Shown: piece by piece, positions 26,288 through 36,181 of the stretch
Numbering within the stretch: position 1 is the first letter of the stretch
Layout of the letters: every line of letters starts with the position of its first letter
From: Sphingomonadales bacterium
GTDB lineage: Bacteria; Pseudomonadota; Alphaproteobacteria; Sphingomonadales; Sphingomonadaceae
Direction of reading: 5' to 3'
Assembly (NCBI GenBank): GCA_025362295.1
Contig: JANYGX010000017.1
Span: 62,001 to 126,000, forward strand
Length of the DNA: 64,000 nt
Position numbers and translations under genes: made by a program
Notes under the pieces: generated by a model
Told to the model about the DNA's origin: nothing
Databases searched by the model: none
What the model saw: only the letters and a program-made list of their open reading frames with translations

Positions 26288-28066
26288 ATGTCTGCATCGC
26301 CTGCCTCAACCACTGCAACCGACAGCAAAACCTGGTTTGGCCACCCACCGCAGCTGGCGCGCATGTTCAGTACCGAGATGTGGGAGCGCTTTGGCTTTTA
26401 TGGCATGCGCGCCCTGCTAACGCTCTATTTTGCACAGCATTTCGTATTCCGGGATGAGGTCGTAAACCCACTTTACGGAGCCTATACCTCGCTGGTCTAT
26501 TTAACGCCATTCTTTGGCGGGTTAATCGCTGATAAATATCTTGGGCACAAGAAAACCGTGAAAACCGGTGCTATCATTATGTGTATTGGCTACCTGTTGT
26601 TGTGCTTTGGCGGACCGGATGCCAAGCCTTCACTTGAATATGCTGGAAAACACTATGCTGTTGAGGTTGTGAAGTCGGGGGAGGCAAAAACCAAATATAT
26701 CGTTGCAAGCGATGGCAAGTACCAGATCAAAGCAAATGATGATGGCTCAATTGTGCTGACTGCACCACACAATGGCACCAGCTTGCCTACCACTCTGGCC
26801 AAAGGCAGTTATAAATTCGATGGGGATCGCAGCCCATTTTATGTTAGTCTGGCATTTTTGGCTTTGTCGCTGGTGATTGTTGGTAACGGTTGTTTCAAAC
26901 CCAATATCGCCACCATGGTCGGCCAGCTCTACAGCCAGAACGATCCGCGCCGTGATGGCGGCTTTACTATTTTTTACATGGGGATCAATCTGGGTTCAAC
27001 ACTTTCGATTCTGTTGTGCCCATTGATCGCCAAATATTATGGCTGGTCGGCTGGTTTTGTGCTTGCAGCAATCGGCATGGCCGTCGCGTGGTGTCTGATT
27101 CAATTCGATGGTGGTCGGTTAAAGGGTTATGGCGAATTGCCTGCAGGTACTCCAGACCGCTCACTTTGGGTCTATCTCAGCTTGCTCGCAGCCGTTCCTG
27201 TTGCCTGGTTTTTAATGACCAACGCGATGACAACCGCTGAGGCGGCGGCAGGTGCTGTCAGATCCGGAACCGGTTTGTGGGCATGGTTTCAGTCACAATC
27301 TTTGATGGGTCGCTTCCTGCTCACGCTCTTTACAGCCGTGGTGATTGGTGTGCCATTTTACGCCTATAAATTTGGTTCAAAAGAAGAATTTCACATGATG
27401 ACAGTGGCAATTGTGCTGTGCATTTTTTGTTTTGTATTCTTCTCATTGTTTGAGCAGGCCGGCTCATCACTGACCCTTTATGCGGAGCGCAACACACAGC
27501 TTGATATCTTTGGCTGGCAGATGCCAGCCGGACAAACGCAAAGTTTCAACGCGATTTTTATTGTGCTCTGTGCGCCTTTGTTTTCTATTTTGTGGGTATG
27601 GATGAACAAAAGCGGCATTGAACCTTCAACGCCCGTGAAATTTGCACTAGGGCTGATATTGCTTGGAGCAGGGTTTTTGCTGCTGGCCTTTGGGGCGCGC
27701 TTTGCCAATGGGGATTACCGCGTACCAATGTTCTGGCTGGCGGCTGCCTATTTGCTGCATTCCCTCGGGGAGCTGTGCTTGTCACCTGTCGGTTTGTCGA
27801 TGATCACCAAGCTGTCGATGGCGCGACTCGTGGGTATGATGATGGGTGTGTGGTATCTGTCCGTAGCCATGGGGCAGTTCGGTGCTGGTCTCATTGCTGG
27901 ACTGGCCTCAACAGAAACCGTTGGTGGTGACGTGCTGAATCCGAAATTGTCGCTGACCACCTACACCGGTGTCTATCATGATTTTGGCTTGTACACTGTC
28001 GGGGTTGGTATTTTTGTTTTGCTTATTTCGCCGTTACTCAGACGCTGGATGCATAAGGTTTTGTAA
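26288..28066 (+). CDS. POT/PTR family proton-coupled peptide transporter with extra loop domain
   Basis: 592-residue inner-membrane MFS protein. The first helix carries the POT proton-coupling motif ExxER(F) (E30, E33, R34 in EMWERFGFYGMRALL). The second signature is FTIFYMGINLGSTLSILLCP. About 70 polar residues (~110-181; several short beta-like stretches, Lys/Asp/Gly-rich) are inserted between the third and fourth helices, on the periplasmic side by usual topology. It takes up di- and tripeptides. The stop is followed closely by an exported amidohydrolase-type protein and a second one, which suggests a peptide-use operon. Confidence 0.9.
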   Translation: MSASPASTTATDSKTWFGHPPQLARMFSTEMWERFGFYGMRALLTLYFAQHFVFRDEVVNPLYGAYTSLVYLTPFFGGLIADKYLGHKKTVKTGAIIMCIGYLLLCFGGPDAKPSLEYAGKHYAVEVVKSGEAKTKYIVASDGKYQIKANDDGSIVLTAPHNGTSLPTTLAKGSYKFDGDRSPFYVSLAFLALSLVIVGNGCFKPNIATMVGQLYSQNDPRRDGGFTIFYMGINLGSTLSILLCPLIAKYYGWSAGFVLAAIGMAVAWCLIQFDGGRLKGYGELPAGTPDRSLWVYLSLLAAVPVAWFLMTNAMTTAEAAAGAVRSGTGLWAWFQSQSLMGRFLLTLFTAVVIGVPFYAYKFGSKEEFHMMTVAIVLCIFCFVFFSLFEQAGSSLTLYAERNTQLDIFGWQMPAGQTQSFNAIFIVLCAPLFSILWVWMNKSGIEPSTPVKFALGLILLGAGFLLLAFGARFANGDYRVPMFWLAAAYLLHSLGELCLSPVGLSMITKLSMARLVGMMMGVWYLSVAMGQFGAGLIAGLASTETVGGDVLNPKLSLTTYTGVYHDFGLYTVGVGIFVLLISPLLRRWMHKVL

Positions 28067-28148
28067 AATGGAAGATTTGTCGTTCATTCCCTCTTGTCAT
28101 TTCGGCGAAAGCCAGAACCTCAGGACGCAACATGCAACATCAAAAAGC

Positions 28149-29600
28149 ATGGACTGCCGCTTGAGGCCCCAGCTCAAGGCCGCGATAACGGGCGTGTTTG
28201 TGTCCGTTATGTTGGCAAGCTGTGCAACCCACACCACGGCCAAAGCACCGACAACTATAACTAAAGCCGCAAGTGCAGTGCAATCCCCTGCAAACCCGTT
28301 CCCCTCCACCTACAAGCCTCTGCCAGCGCCACCAACGCTCATTCGTGGTGCGCATGTTATTGATGGGCGCGGTGGTGAGCGGCTGCTTGGCGATGTGCTG
28401 ATGCAGGACGGCAAGCTGACAGCAATTGCGTCTGAGATAAAGAATCTGCCGCAAGGCATACGCGTCGTCGAGGCCAACGGTCGCTATGTTACACCTGGCA
28501 TCATTGATATTCACAGCCACATGGGGGTGTATGCCTCACCTGCTGTTCAGGCGTCGTCTGACGGCAATGAAGCGACCTCACCAAACACGGCGGAAGTCTG
28601 GGCCGAACATAGCGTGTGGCCGCAAGACCCGCAATTCGGTCGTGCTCTGGCAGCTGGTGTGACGACAGTACAAATTCTCCCCGGCTCAGCCAATCTGTTT
28701 GGCGGGCGATCAGTAACCCTGAAAGTTGTGCCATCACGCACTGTGCAGGGGATGAAATTCCCCGGCGCACCATACGGCCTCAAGATGGCTTGCGGCGAAA
28801 ACCCCAAGCGCGTTTATGGCGGTAAGGATCGTGCACCTTCTACCCGCATGGGCAACGTGGCAGGCTACCGCACCGCGTGGATCAATGCGACAGACTATCG
28901 TCGCAAGTGGGATGCATACAATGCGAAGGTTGCCGCGGGCACAGCCAAAGAGTCAGACATGCCGGCGCGGGATTTGAAAAACGAAACACTTGCAGAAGTG
29001 TTGCGTGGTAACATCTTGGTGCAAAATCACTGCTACCGTGCCGATGAAATGGCGATCATGATCGATATTTCAAAAGAGTTTGGCTACAAAATCTCAGCCT
29101 TTCATCATGCGGTTGAAAGCTATAAAATCGCTGATCTTTTGGCGAAAGAGGGCATTTGTTCTGCCATGTGGGCGGACTGGTGGGGCTTCAAGCTTGAGGC
29201 CTACGATGCCATCCGCGAAAATATTCCTTTTGTCCATGCTGCCGGTGCGTGCGCGATGATCCATTCTGATAGCCCCTACGGTGTGCAGCGACTGAATCAG
29301 GAGGTGGCCAAGGCACTGGCCTATGGCAACCGCGCCGGGCTCAACATTACGAAAGCTGCCGCATGGCAGTGGCTGTCGTATAATCCGGCCAAGGCCATGG
29401 GCATAGCTGACAAAACTGGCTCACTTGAAGTTGGCAAAATGGCGGATGTTGTTTTGTGGTCAGATGATCCATTTACGGTGCAGGCACGACCGGAAATGGT
29501 GTGGATTGACGGTGCACAGCTCTACGATCGTCATGATAAAGCTTTGCAACCGGTGTATGATTTTGAAGTCGGACAGCCCGGCAGCGGAGATGCCAAATGA
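28149..29600 (+). CDS. exported amidohydrolase lipoprotein (COG1228-type, possible dipeptidase)
   Basis: 483 residues from ATG at 28149, chosen because it gives a lipoprotein signal peptide (MDCRLRPQLK start, hydrophobic core, lipobox LASC). An in-frame ATG at 28068, one base after the transporter stop, is better placed for a ribosome site but would make the signal peptide too long. The amidohydrolase fold has IDIHSH metal ligands (about H122 and H124), later HH in ISAFHHAVESYK and Asp in MIHSDSPYG. The C-terminal strand (GSLEVGKMADVVLWSDDPF) is standard for the imidazolonepropionase-like group, which includes dipeptidases. It overlaps the next gene by four bases. Confidence 0.8.
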   Translation: MDCRLRPQLKAAITGVFVSVMLASCATHTTAKAPTTITKAASAVQSPANPFPSTYKPLPAPPTLIRGAHVIDGRGGERLLGDVLMQDGKLTAIASEIKNLPQGIRVVEANGRYVTPGIIDIHSHMGVYASPAVQASSDGNEATSPNTAEVWAEHSVWPQDPQFGRALAAGVTTVQILPGSANLFGGRSVTLKVVPSRTVQGMKFPGAPYGLKMACGENPKRVYGGKDRAPSTRMGNVAGYRTAWINATDYRRKWDAYNAKVAAGTAKESDMPARDLKNETLAEVLRGNILVQNHCYRADEMAIMIDISKEFGYKISAFHHAVESYKIADLLAKEGICSAMWADWWGFKLEAYDAIRENIPFVHAAGACAMIHSDSPYGVQRLNQEVAKALAYGNRAGLNITKAAAWQWLSYNPAKAMGIADKTGSLEVGKMADVVLWSDDPFTVQARPEMVWIDGAQLYDRHDKALQPVYDFEVGQPGSGDAK

Positions 29601-30913
29601 GAAATCTTGTATCGCTTTTGGCTGGCATCGTAGTGGCCACCACAACTCTGGCCACCACAGCTCATGCACAAACAATCGCCATCACCGGAGCCACAGTTTG
29701 CACAGCGGTGCCCGGCAAACCGTGCCAAACAGGCCTGACAGTTGTGATGGAGAATGGCCGCATTGCCGCTGTTAGTGCGCGCCCGTCTATCCCAGCCGGG
29801 GCCACAATTATAGATGCTTTTGGCAAATATGTAACGCCTGGGCTTGTAGACGGTTTTTCGCGCCTCGGCCTGATTGAAATAGAAGCTGTCGAGAGCGTCA
29901 ACGATGCCAGCCCAGGCAAAGCGCATTTTGCTGCAGCTTTTGATGTTGAACCATCAATTAATCCTGGTGACTCATCCATTGCCATTTCACGCATTGCTGG
30001 CGTTACCAGTGCTGTGGTTGCTCCTGAAACCGGTTCCACTTTTTTTGGCGGCTACGGTGCTATCATCAATACCAGTGGTACGAATAACAGCGTCATGCGT
30101 CATAAAGCGTTTGAATATATTGAACTTGGTGAAACCGGTGCTGAACGTGCTGGCGGTTCTCGCGGGGCGTCGTATGTATCGCTCAGCAATGCCCTTGATG
30201 AAACACAGCGTTACATGCTCAATAGTTCTGTCTACAAACGTGGCGGCTTTCGTGAGGCACTGACAAACCGGCTGGATACAGAAGCTCTGATACCGGTTGT
30301 TTCTGGTCAAATCCCGCTGCTGGTACATGCGGAAAGCGTGCAGGATATTCGTAATGTTATACGCCTGAAATCAAACTTCCAGCGCCTGCGCATTATTGTT
30401 GTCGGTGCTGCTGAAGGCTGGCAGATCGCAGCCGAAATAAAAGCGGCAAACATTCCGGTTATTATTCATACTTACGTCAATATTCCTGAAGCGTTTGAGA
30501 AACTTTCAGCCACCTCAACCAATGCGGCACGTCTTAAACATGCAGGTGTCATGGTTGCCATCGGATCTGGGCCGTTTGATTTTGATGCCTTGCAATCGCG
30601 ATTGCTACCGCAGGTAGCCGGCAATTTGCTCAGTGTGCTAGCACCAAATCAGCTCAGCGAAAGCGAAGCTCTGGAGATGATAACTTCAAGCCCCGCAGCC
30701 ATATTCGGATTTGCTTCAGAAGCAGGGTCATTGGAAAAAGGCAAACGCGCTGACGTTGTGGTGTGGGATGGTCCACCGCTGGCGCTCAGTTCAGCACCGG
30801 TAGATGTTTTTATTGGCGGGAAAGCGGTGGCAATGGTATCCAGGCAAACATTGCTGCGCGATCGTTATAAAAATATTTCAACACAGACGGTGCCACCGCA
30901 GTATCATAAGTGA
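29597..30913 (+). CDS. exported amidohydrolase-fold protein lacking the metal-binding HxH motif
   Basis: 438 residues with a signal peptide (~1-24, ending AHAQT). N-terminal composite beta domain (ITGATVCTAVPGKPCQTGL), TPGLVDGFSRLGLIEIEAV where an active enzyme would have DxHxH, and the typical C-terminal SLEKGKRADVVVWDGPPL. The loss of the first two His ligands suggests it is not a classical metal hydrolase; it may be a regulatory or scaffold partner of the upstream enzyme. Coupled by an ATGA overlap to that gene. Such pairs recur in other proteobacteria; the role is unknown. Confidence 0.8.
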   Translation: MRNLVSLLAGIVVATTTLATTAHAQTIAITGATVCTAVPGKPCQTGLTVVMENGRIAAVSARPSIPAGATIIDAFGKYVTPGLVDGFSRLGLIEIEAVESVNDASPGKAHFAAAFDVEPSINPGDSSIAISRIAGVTSAVVAPETGSTFFGGYGAIINTSGTNNSVMRHKAFEYIELGETGAERAGGSRGASYVSLSNALDETQRYMLNSSVYKRGGFREALTNRLDTEALIPVVSGQIPLLVHAESVQDIRNVIRLKSNFQRLRIIVVGAAEGWQIAAEIKAANIPVIIHTYVNIPEAFEKLSATSTNAARLKHAGVMVAIGSGPFDFDALQSRLLPQVAGNLLSVLAPNQLSESEALEMITSSPAAIFGFASEAGSLEKGKRADVVVWDGPPLALSSAPVDVFIGGKAVAMVSRQTLLRDRYKNISTQTVPPQYHK

Positions 30914-30918
30914 AAAGC

Positions 30919-33135
30919 CTAAGCGGCGATATTTTTCAGGAAGTCCTCTATCTCGAACTTCAGGAAAACGGCATCCTCAGCAACCAGACCAGCTGCGCTA
31001 TCAACCTGCGTTGCAGCATCACGGGCATCGTTGGCGACATTCACCATCAACAGCATTTGTTCGTTAAGCTCAGACGACCCTTGAGCCGTGCTTTGGACAG
31101 ATTTTGAAATTTCATTAGTCGAAGCGCTTTGCTGATTAACAGCACTGGCAACAACAGAGGCTATTTCAGAAATCTTTATAATCGTTTCGCTAATTTTATT
31201 GATGGCATCGACGGCTTGTGTGCTGGCTCGCTGCATGGAGCCGACCTGATCAGCGATATCACCAGTGGCAGTGGCAGTCTGGTTAGCAAGGGATTTTACC
31301 TCTGACGCGACAACTGCAAAGCCTTTGCCAGCGGTACCCGCACGCGCCGCTTCAATTGTTGCGTTAAGTGCCAAAAGATTTGTTTGTTCAGCAATATCCG
31401 AGATCAATTGAACGACGGCACTCACCTTAAGGGAATGTTTGGCCAGCACGTTAATTTCATTGTTGGCAGACACACTTTCAAGCCGCGCATCTTCAGAAAT
31501 GGTGTGTGCCATTTCCATTTGTTTGCGCAGTTCATCAATCGATACGGCAAGCTCTTCAGACGCTGCAGCAACGGTTTGTATATTCTGTGATGTTTGTGTG
31601 GTTATAGTCGCCGAAGTTGCCGCGCGAAGATGTGTGTCGTCAGATAGTTCTATCATTTTTGTAGCTGTTATTTTCAAGTCATTCGCTGTTGTTGTCGATC
31701 GGTCAAGTGCCGTACGCACTTTTATCTCAAAATTCCTCACTTGTTCGTGCATGATCTTGGCACGCTCAGCTCTGTTTTCAGCTTCTTTCGTTTGCGCAGT
31801 TGCCAACTTTTCACGTTCGGATGCATTCTCACTGAAAATATGCAAAACGCGCGACATATCACCAATCTCATCACGGCGATCAAATGTCGGCAGCATAATA
31901 TCGTGACCACCCTTGGCAATTGCTTTCATAGTGTTGGATAAAATGTTGATTGGTCCTGCAACGTTGCGCGCCTGAAATACACCGCCAATTATCGCAAATA
32001 TCAACAGTATAGCGGAAGCCTTGGCTATTTTGTGTTCCATATCGACAATTGGCGCGTTGAGCTCATCAAGCGATTGCTCAGTGATAATGGCCCAGGTTTC
32101 ACCAAATACATCAAGCTTTCCAAATGCAGCGAGAGAAGGCGCGTTGCTTAATGAGATTGAATCGACGGTGTTGGCAACATTATATTTCACATCGTTGTGG
32201 TTTGGCTTGAAGATTTTTTGGGTAGCGACAGTGTCAACTTTTTTTGTTAGCAGTGTTAGAGTTTTGCTCAGTCGAATATCCGAGCGCATCAGATTATCGT
32301 CTCCGACCAGATATGTTTCACCCGTTTTCCCAAGACCACTGGCTTCTTTCGTAATTTCATTGATACGATCAACGGGCATCTGAACAGCGAATACCCCGAT
32401 AAAACCTCCGTTGGAATCCAGAATTGCCGTTGCAATAAAGGCAGCAGGGGTATCACCAGCTGGAGCATACGGTGAAAAATCAGCGAACGTGACTTTAGAG
32501 GCTGTGGGTTTGACACTGACTTTGCGAAAAACCTCCCCCAAGCCCGTCGATTTAAGTTCACCATTCAAAACGTTTTTGGAATAATCACTGTTTTTATTGA
32601 CTGAATAAACGACATCACCATTTTTATCGATTAGGTAAATATCAAGGTAGTTGTTGGTTGCCGAGAGATTGCTCAGCCACTCATGAATGTTGCCATGCAC
32701 TTTGGAATATTCTGAACCATCATGCGCATCATTGATTTTGTAAGCACCTTTGGTGCCCGCTTTGTAAGTCGCTGAATATGTTGCAGGCGCTCCAGTTGTC
32801 TGCGCCCACGCCGAAAATAATTCGGTTGATTTTGTTTTCAGCCACGGATTTTGGCTTTGTGTGATCACATCCTGGCTGACTGTATCGATGTAACGACTGA
32901 GATCAGACTTGCGGGCTTGCATAATGGCATTCAATCGCTCGGCTGCAGCCGTTTGCAGAGCCTGTTTTTCATTTTGTATTGAGATATACCCAAGGCTTAT
33001 AATACCAATTGATACCAGCACAGTGGATATGGCGATCATCCGCACACCAAGAGACGTCCAGCGAAAATTTTTACCAATCAGTTTGGTCTTGGCGAAGACT
33101 GCATACATGCCAGACTTTAAGTTTTGGGTGTTCAT
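30919..33135 (-). CDS. methyl-accepting chemotaxis protein with extracytoplasmic Cache-type sensor
   Basis: 738 residues: first membrane helix ~31-53, a large periplasmic domain (~55-370) with [20 protein letters not shown] and [17 protein letters not shown], which are Cache-like strands, a second membrane helix ~378-396, HAMP (~400-455), then a signalling domain (~490-730). The hairpin tip reads [19 protein letters not shown]. No C-terminal NWETF-like pentapeptide for CheR/CheB tethering is present. It is the only chemoreceptor in the window and lies 17 kb from the che operon. It is convergent with the amidohydrolase operon (5 bases between stops). The ligand is unknown. Confidence 0.92.
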   Translation of the reverse strand: MNTQNLKSGMYAVFAKTKLIGKNFRWTSLGVRMIAISTVLVSIGIISLGYISIQNEKQALQTAAAERLNAIMQARKSDLSRYIDTVSQDVITQSQNPWLKTKSTELFSAWAQTTGAPATYSATYKAGTKGAYKINDAHDGSEYSKVHGNIHEWLSNLSATNNYLDIYLIDKNGDVVYSVNKNSDYSKNVLNGELKSTGLGEVFRKVSVKPTASKVTFADFSPYAPAGDTPAAFIATAILDSNGGFIGVFAVQMPVDRINEITKEASGLGKTGETYLVGDDNLMRSDIRLSKTLTLLTKKVDTVATQKIFKPNHNDVKYNVANTVDSISLSNAPSLAAFGKLDVFGETWAIITEQSLDELNAPIVDMEHKIAKASAILLIFAIIGGVFQARNVAGPINILSNTMKAIAKGGHDIMLPTFDRRDEIGDMSRVLHIFSENASEREKLATAQTKEAENRAERAKIMHEQVRNFEIKVRTALDRSTTTANDLKITATKMIELSDDTHLRAATSATITTQTSQNIQTVAAASEELAVSIDELRKQMEMAHTISEDARLESVSANNEINVLAKHSLKVSAVVQLISDIAEQTNLLALNATIEAARAGTAGKGFAVVASEVKSLANQTATATGDIADQVGSMQRASTQAVDAINKISETIIKISEIASVVASAVNQQSASTNEISKSVQSTAQGSSELNEQMLLMVNVANDARDAATQVDSAAGLVAEDAVFLKFEIEDFLKNIAA

Positions 33136-33224
33136 GCGTTATCCTCAGCAGAATTCTGATGTTCCTTGAGGGTGTTTATGCACTGAGAGGCGCTAAAGTT
33201 TAGTTAATAGTGTCTTTGCCGTAT

Positions 33225-33857
33225 TCAGGCTTTGATAGACGGACGTAAACTGATGGCATCATACCAGCGTTTAATATTGGTAAACGCTTCTAAAGGCGAA
33301 AGTTTTACCCAGCGCGAGAAATCAGTACACACAAACGCCGTGATGTCAGCCACAGTAAATCGTTCGCACGCGATAAATGCCGATTTGGACAGATGCGCAT
33401 CAAGATACTCAAAGAAGTGCTGTGTCTGTAGCTTGCCGCGTTCAGCCAAAGCAGGAATTTGTACCGTATCCGGCAGATTTCCCGGCACCGCACGATTCGC
33501 AAAAAATGTTGATGAGTTGCGGTAGACGCTGGCTATTGAGCTTAGACCATCAAATTCAATCCGGCGCTGCCACTGCTCAATCTGTGCGATTTCAACGGGT
33601 GTTTTGCCCATCAGATTGGGCTCAGTCTGTAGGGCTTCAAAATACCTGCAAATAGCCATTGATTCGTCTAGCACGGTGCCGTCGTCAAGAACCAGAGTGG
33701 GCAACAAACCGCGCGGATTGATGGCCAGAAATTCAGGCGTGCGGTGATCACCAGCCTGGATGTTCATTTCTATTTTTTCTATCTCAATGGCTTTTTCAGC
33801 CAGGAATATGCGCACACGACGCGGATTGGGTGCCTGTCGCATTTCATAAAGTTTCAT
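33225..33857 (-). CDS. glutathione S-transferase family protein
   Basis: 210 residues from ATG at 33855-33857; a GTG one codon earlier is possible. N-terminal thioredoxin-like domain (MKLYEMRQAPNPRRVRIFLAEK, then NPRGLLPTLVLDDGTVLDES) with the cis-Pro and glutathione-binding ES pair, followed by an all-helical C-terminal domain (FTVADITAFVCTDFSRWV). Similar to theta- and Ure2p-like bacterial GSTs. It is followed on the same strand by no further gene and preceded by grxD (10-base gap), which fits a glutathione-linked group. Confidence 0.88.
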   Translation of the reverse strand: MKLYEMRQAPNPRRVRIFLAEKAIEIEKIEMNIQAGDHRTPEFLAINPRGLLPTLVLDDGTVLDESMAICRYFEALQTEPNLMGKTPVEIAQIEQWQRRIEFDGLSSIASVYRNSSTFFANRAVPGNLPDTVQIPALAERGKLQTQHFFEYLDAHLSKSAFIACERFTVADITAFVCTDFSRWVKLSPLEAFTNIKRWYDAISLRPSIKA

Positions 33858-33870
33858 CACCGATGTCTTT

Positions 33871-34200
33871 CTATGCAGTTTTGACGATCACACCTTTTTC
33901 ATGAAACAGTTCAAGCAACTCTCCTGATTGTGCCATCTCCGTCATGATGTCTGATCCGCCGACAAATTCACCTTTGACATAAAGTTGGGGAATGGTTGGC
34001 CAATCCGAATAGGATTTAATACCGGTTCGAATTTCAGCATCCTGGAGCACATCATGGCTGGCAAAATCAATGCCGTAATGTTCCAAGATTGATATGGCTT
34101 TTGATGAAAAGCCGCACTGCGGAAACAGTGGTGTACCTTTCATGAACAGCACCACATCATTGGTGGTGATAGACGTTTGAATACGATCGTGAGCGGTCAT
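33871..34200 (-). CDS. grxD: monothiol glutaredoxin Grx4 family
   Basis: 109 residues with the CGFS active site (C29), the preceding LFMKGTP and the WPTIPQLYVKGEFVGGSDI glutathione-binding region. Such proteins hold a bridged [2Fe-2S] cluster with glutathione and pair with BolA proteins in iron-sulfur trafficking. The bolA-type gene lies just upstream on the same strand (18 bases between genes), the usual pairing. Confidence 0.95.
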   Translation of the reverse strand: MTAHDRIQTSITTNDVVLFMKGTPLFPQCGFSSKAISILEHYGIDFASHDVLQDAEIRTGIKSYSDWPTIPQLYVKGEFVGGSDIMTEMAQSGELLELFHEKGVIVKTA

Positions 34201-34218
34201 CAGTATAATTCCTTGAAA

Positions 34219-34449
34219 TTAAAGTGCGTGCGTGTTGAGTTGCAGGGCATGGAGCTCGCCGCCCATTTTGCCTTTAAGAGCAGCATAAACCATCTGATGC
34301 TGTTTTACACGGCTAACGCCCTGAAACGATGCACTTGAAACTGTGGCGGCGTAGTGGTCCCCATCACCTGCAAGATCAATAATTTCCACCACCGCGTCAG
34401 GAAAAGCAGTTTTGATCATAGCTTCAATAGCAGGCGCTGGCATTGGCAT
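34219..34449 (-). CDS. BolA family protein (IbaG-like)
   Basis: 76 residues with the BolA pattern: AMIKTAFPDAVVEIIDLAGDGDHYAATVSS and the invariant-type helix VKQHQMVYAAL, ending in HALQL. The short size and the -DGDHY- loop fit the IbaG/BolA2-like subgroup. It probably forms a [2Fe-2S]-bridged complex with the adjacent Grx4 protein. Confidence 0.92.
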   Translation of the reverse strand: MPMPAPAIEAMIKTAFPDAVVEIIDLAGDGDHYAATVSSASFQGVSRVKQHQMVYAALKGKMGGELHALQLNTHAL

Positions 34450-34508
34450 TTTGGCATCCTCTTAAACAAGATATGGGGTCTTGCTGTGAAACCGTCAAGA
34501 CACAGAGT

Positions 34509-35243
34509 TTATACAGCTTTCAATACCATCAATATCGACACACCAAAGCTTAAATTCATGAATTTAATCAGCTTGGCCTCAGAAGCAAATATTGTTTCAA
34601 ACACGGTGTTAACAATAGCATGCGGCATCCCGGTGCCTGTCACGTGCCCACTTGGCATAAGTCTGTCCTTCAAGCGCGCCATCACTGCCAACGGAAACAG
34701 GAACATATTAAAATACGATTGTTTTTCAACCTGCCAGCCATAGTGTTCGGCAAGGTTTTTCAGTCGCCCTATGGTGTAACGCCTTTTATGATGAAGCCGC
34801 ACGTCGTGCATGCTCCACAGCCATTGGTAGGCTGGCACCGAGATTATCAAGCGGCCACCGGGTTTCAGAAATGTACGCAAGGCTTTCAGCGATTGTGCGT
34901 CTTCTTCGACATGCTCCAGCACGTCAAACAGGCATATCAGATCAAAACTATTCGGGGGAAAGGGTATATCATCGGGCAGTCTGCCAGCCTTTATATTTAC
35001 AGCAACGGTGCCAAGATTTTGCGCATAAGTGCGCGCGTATTCATCAAGCTCGACAGCACTGACATGGCCAAACCGGCTGAGCATTGCCAGGTTGCCACCA
35101 GGCCCGCAGCCAATTTCCAGAATATCTGGCTGCGGTTTCAGCTTCAGCTGTTCAATCTGACTGGCGAGGATTTTTTGACGGCCAGCAAACCACCAGTGGC
35201 GTGATTGCAGAGCCGCCATTTCTGCATACACATCGGCTTCCAT
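34509..35243 (-). CDS. class I SAM-dependent methyltransferase
   Basis: 244 residues. Starts with YAEMAALQSRHWWFAGRQKI, a lead seen in methyltransferases next to glycan or quinone genes. Then motif I ILEIGCGPGGNLAML, the acidic AVELDEYA and FDLICLFDVLEHVEED as motif IV. The C-terminal part holds a hydrophobic stretch (NMFLFPLAVMARL) that may sit at the membrane. The substrate is unknown. It lies 18 bases downstream of the FKBP gene on the same strand. Confidence 0.85.
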   Translation of the reverse strand: MEADVYAEMAALQSRHWWFAGRQKILASQIEQLKLKPQPDILEIGCGPGGNLAMLSRFGHVSAVELDEYARTYAQNLGTVAVNIKAGRLPDDIPFPPNSFDLICLFDVLEHVEEDAQSLKALRTFLKPGGRLIISVPAYQWLWSMHDVRLHHKRRYTIGRLKNLAEHYGWQVEKQSYFNMFLFPLAVMARLKDRLMPSGHVTGTGMPHAIVNTVFETIFASEAKLIKFMNLSFGVSILMVLKAV

Positions 35244-35261
35244 GGCGGCTTCCTTAAATTG

Positions 35262-35723
35262 TTATTTGCCCGGGATACCAAGCAACTCCACATCGAAAAT
35301 CAGCATGGAATTTGGCGGTATCATGGGCGAGGGGCTGCTTTCGCCGTAAGCAAGGGCAGGGTGGACCCAAAGCCGATATTTTGAACCGACAGGCATAAGC
35401 TGAACGGCTTCTGTCCAACCCGGAATCACTTGCGTGACGCCAAACTCGATAGGCTCTTTGGATTGATCAAACACCGTACCATTAGCCAGAAAGCCTTTGT
35501 AATTTACCCGCACACTGTCTGCCGTGGTTGGCTTGATGCCCTTGCCGAGCTTGATCACTTTATATTCGAGGCCAGATTTGGTTGTGATAATGTGGGCTTT
35601 TTTCTTGTTGGCCGCCAAAAACACTTCGGCTGCTTTGAGGTTGGTCGCTCCGTCGGCCAATGCAGGCGCTGCCAATCCGGCGAATACCATGCTGCTGATC
35701 AGGGCTGTGGTGATTGTTTTCAT
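35262..35723 (-). CDS. FKBP-type peptidyl-prolyl isomerase, exported
   Basis: 153 residues with a signal peptide (~1-24, ending ALADG) and one FKBP domain: VRVNYKGFLANGTVFDQS, PIEFGVTQVIPGWTEAVQLM and FDVELLGI, all standard FKBP strands. It likely catalyses proline isomerisation in the periplasm. The family is usually dimerised by an N-terminal helical region, here short. Confidence 0.92.
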   Translation of the reverse strand: MKTITTALISSMVFAGLAAPALADGATNLKAAEVFLAANKKKAHIITTKSGLEYKVIKLGKGIKPTTADSVRVNYKGFLANGTVFDQSKEPIEFGVTQVIPGWTEAVQLMPVGSKYRLWVHPALAYGESSPSPMIPPNSMLIFDVELLGIPGK

Positions 35724-35748
35724 TCAAATAATCCTTTTTTGATGCAGA

Positions 35749-35772
35749 AAAGCCGCCCATAAGAGCGGCTTT
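35749..35772 (-). terminator. rho-independent terminator after rpsU
   Basis: Arms AAAGCCGC (35749-35756) and GCGGCTTT (35765-35772) with an eight-base loop. On the minus strand the stem is followed by TTTTC. It lies 30 bases past the rpsU stop and before the FKBP gene. Confidence 0.75.
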
Positions 35773-35801
35773 ACAATTAATTTATGACACTTAATAGAGG
35801 C

Positions 35802-36008
35802 TTAACGGGTACCGTCGCGTTCTGCACGCTTTCTGTCCATTTTGCGTGACCGCCTGATCGCGGCGGCCTTTTCACGGGCTCGCTTTTCTGAAGGTTTTTC
35901 ATAGTGCTTGCGCAATTTCATCTCGCGGTAGACACCTTCCCGTTGCAATTTCTTCTTAAGCGCACGAAGAGCTTGATCTACATTGTTTTCACGGACGATA
36001 ATTTGCAT
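35802..36008 (-). CDS. rpsU: 30S ribosomal protein S21
   Basis: 68 residues, very basic, with the bS21 pattern [20 protein letters not shown] and [20 protein letters not shown]. Small-subunit protein near the anti-Shine-Dalgarno end of 16S rRNA. It diverges from coq9 and is separated from the FKBP gene by its own terminator. Confidence 0.97.
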   Translation of the reverse strand: MQIIVRENNVDQALRALKKKLQREGVYREMKLRKHYEKPSEKRAREKAAAIRRSRKMDRKRAERDGTR

Positions 36009-36181
36009 AAGGGTGGCAGTCGCTTTCTAAAATGGCTATAATTTATTAAAACAAAAGGGCTCGCGGCGAGTCGCACCCGTCACGTTGCGTTCCACCTAGC
36101 AGAGTTGACGCTATTTGCAAGCCTGAATATGCCTGAAATCAGCCATTCGACATTGCTTTTTAGGGATTGTTGCCTAATTAT

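Noticed and set aside
34620-35204. 194-residue plus-strand frame
   Set aside because: Antisense to the SAM methyltransferase gene; no ribosome site or family marks.
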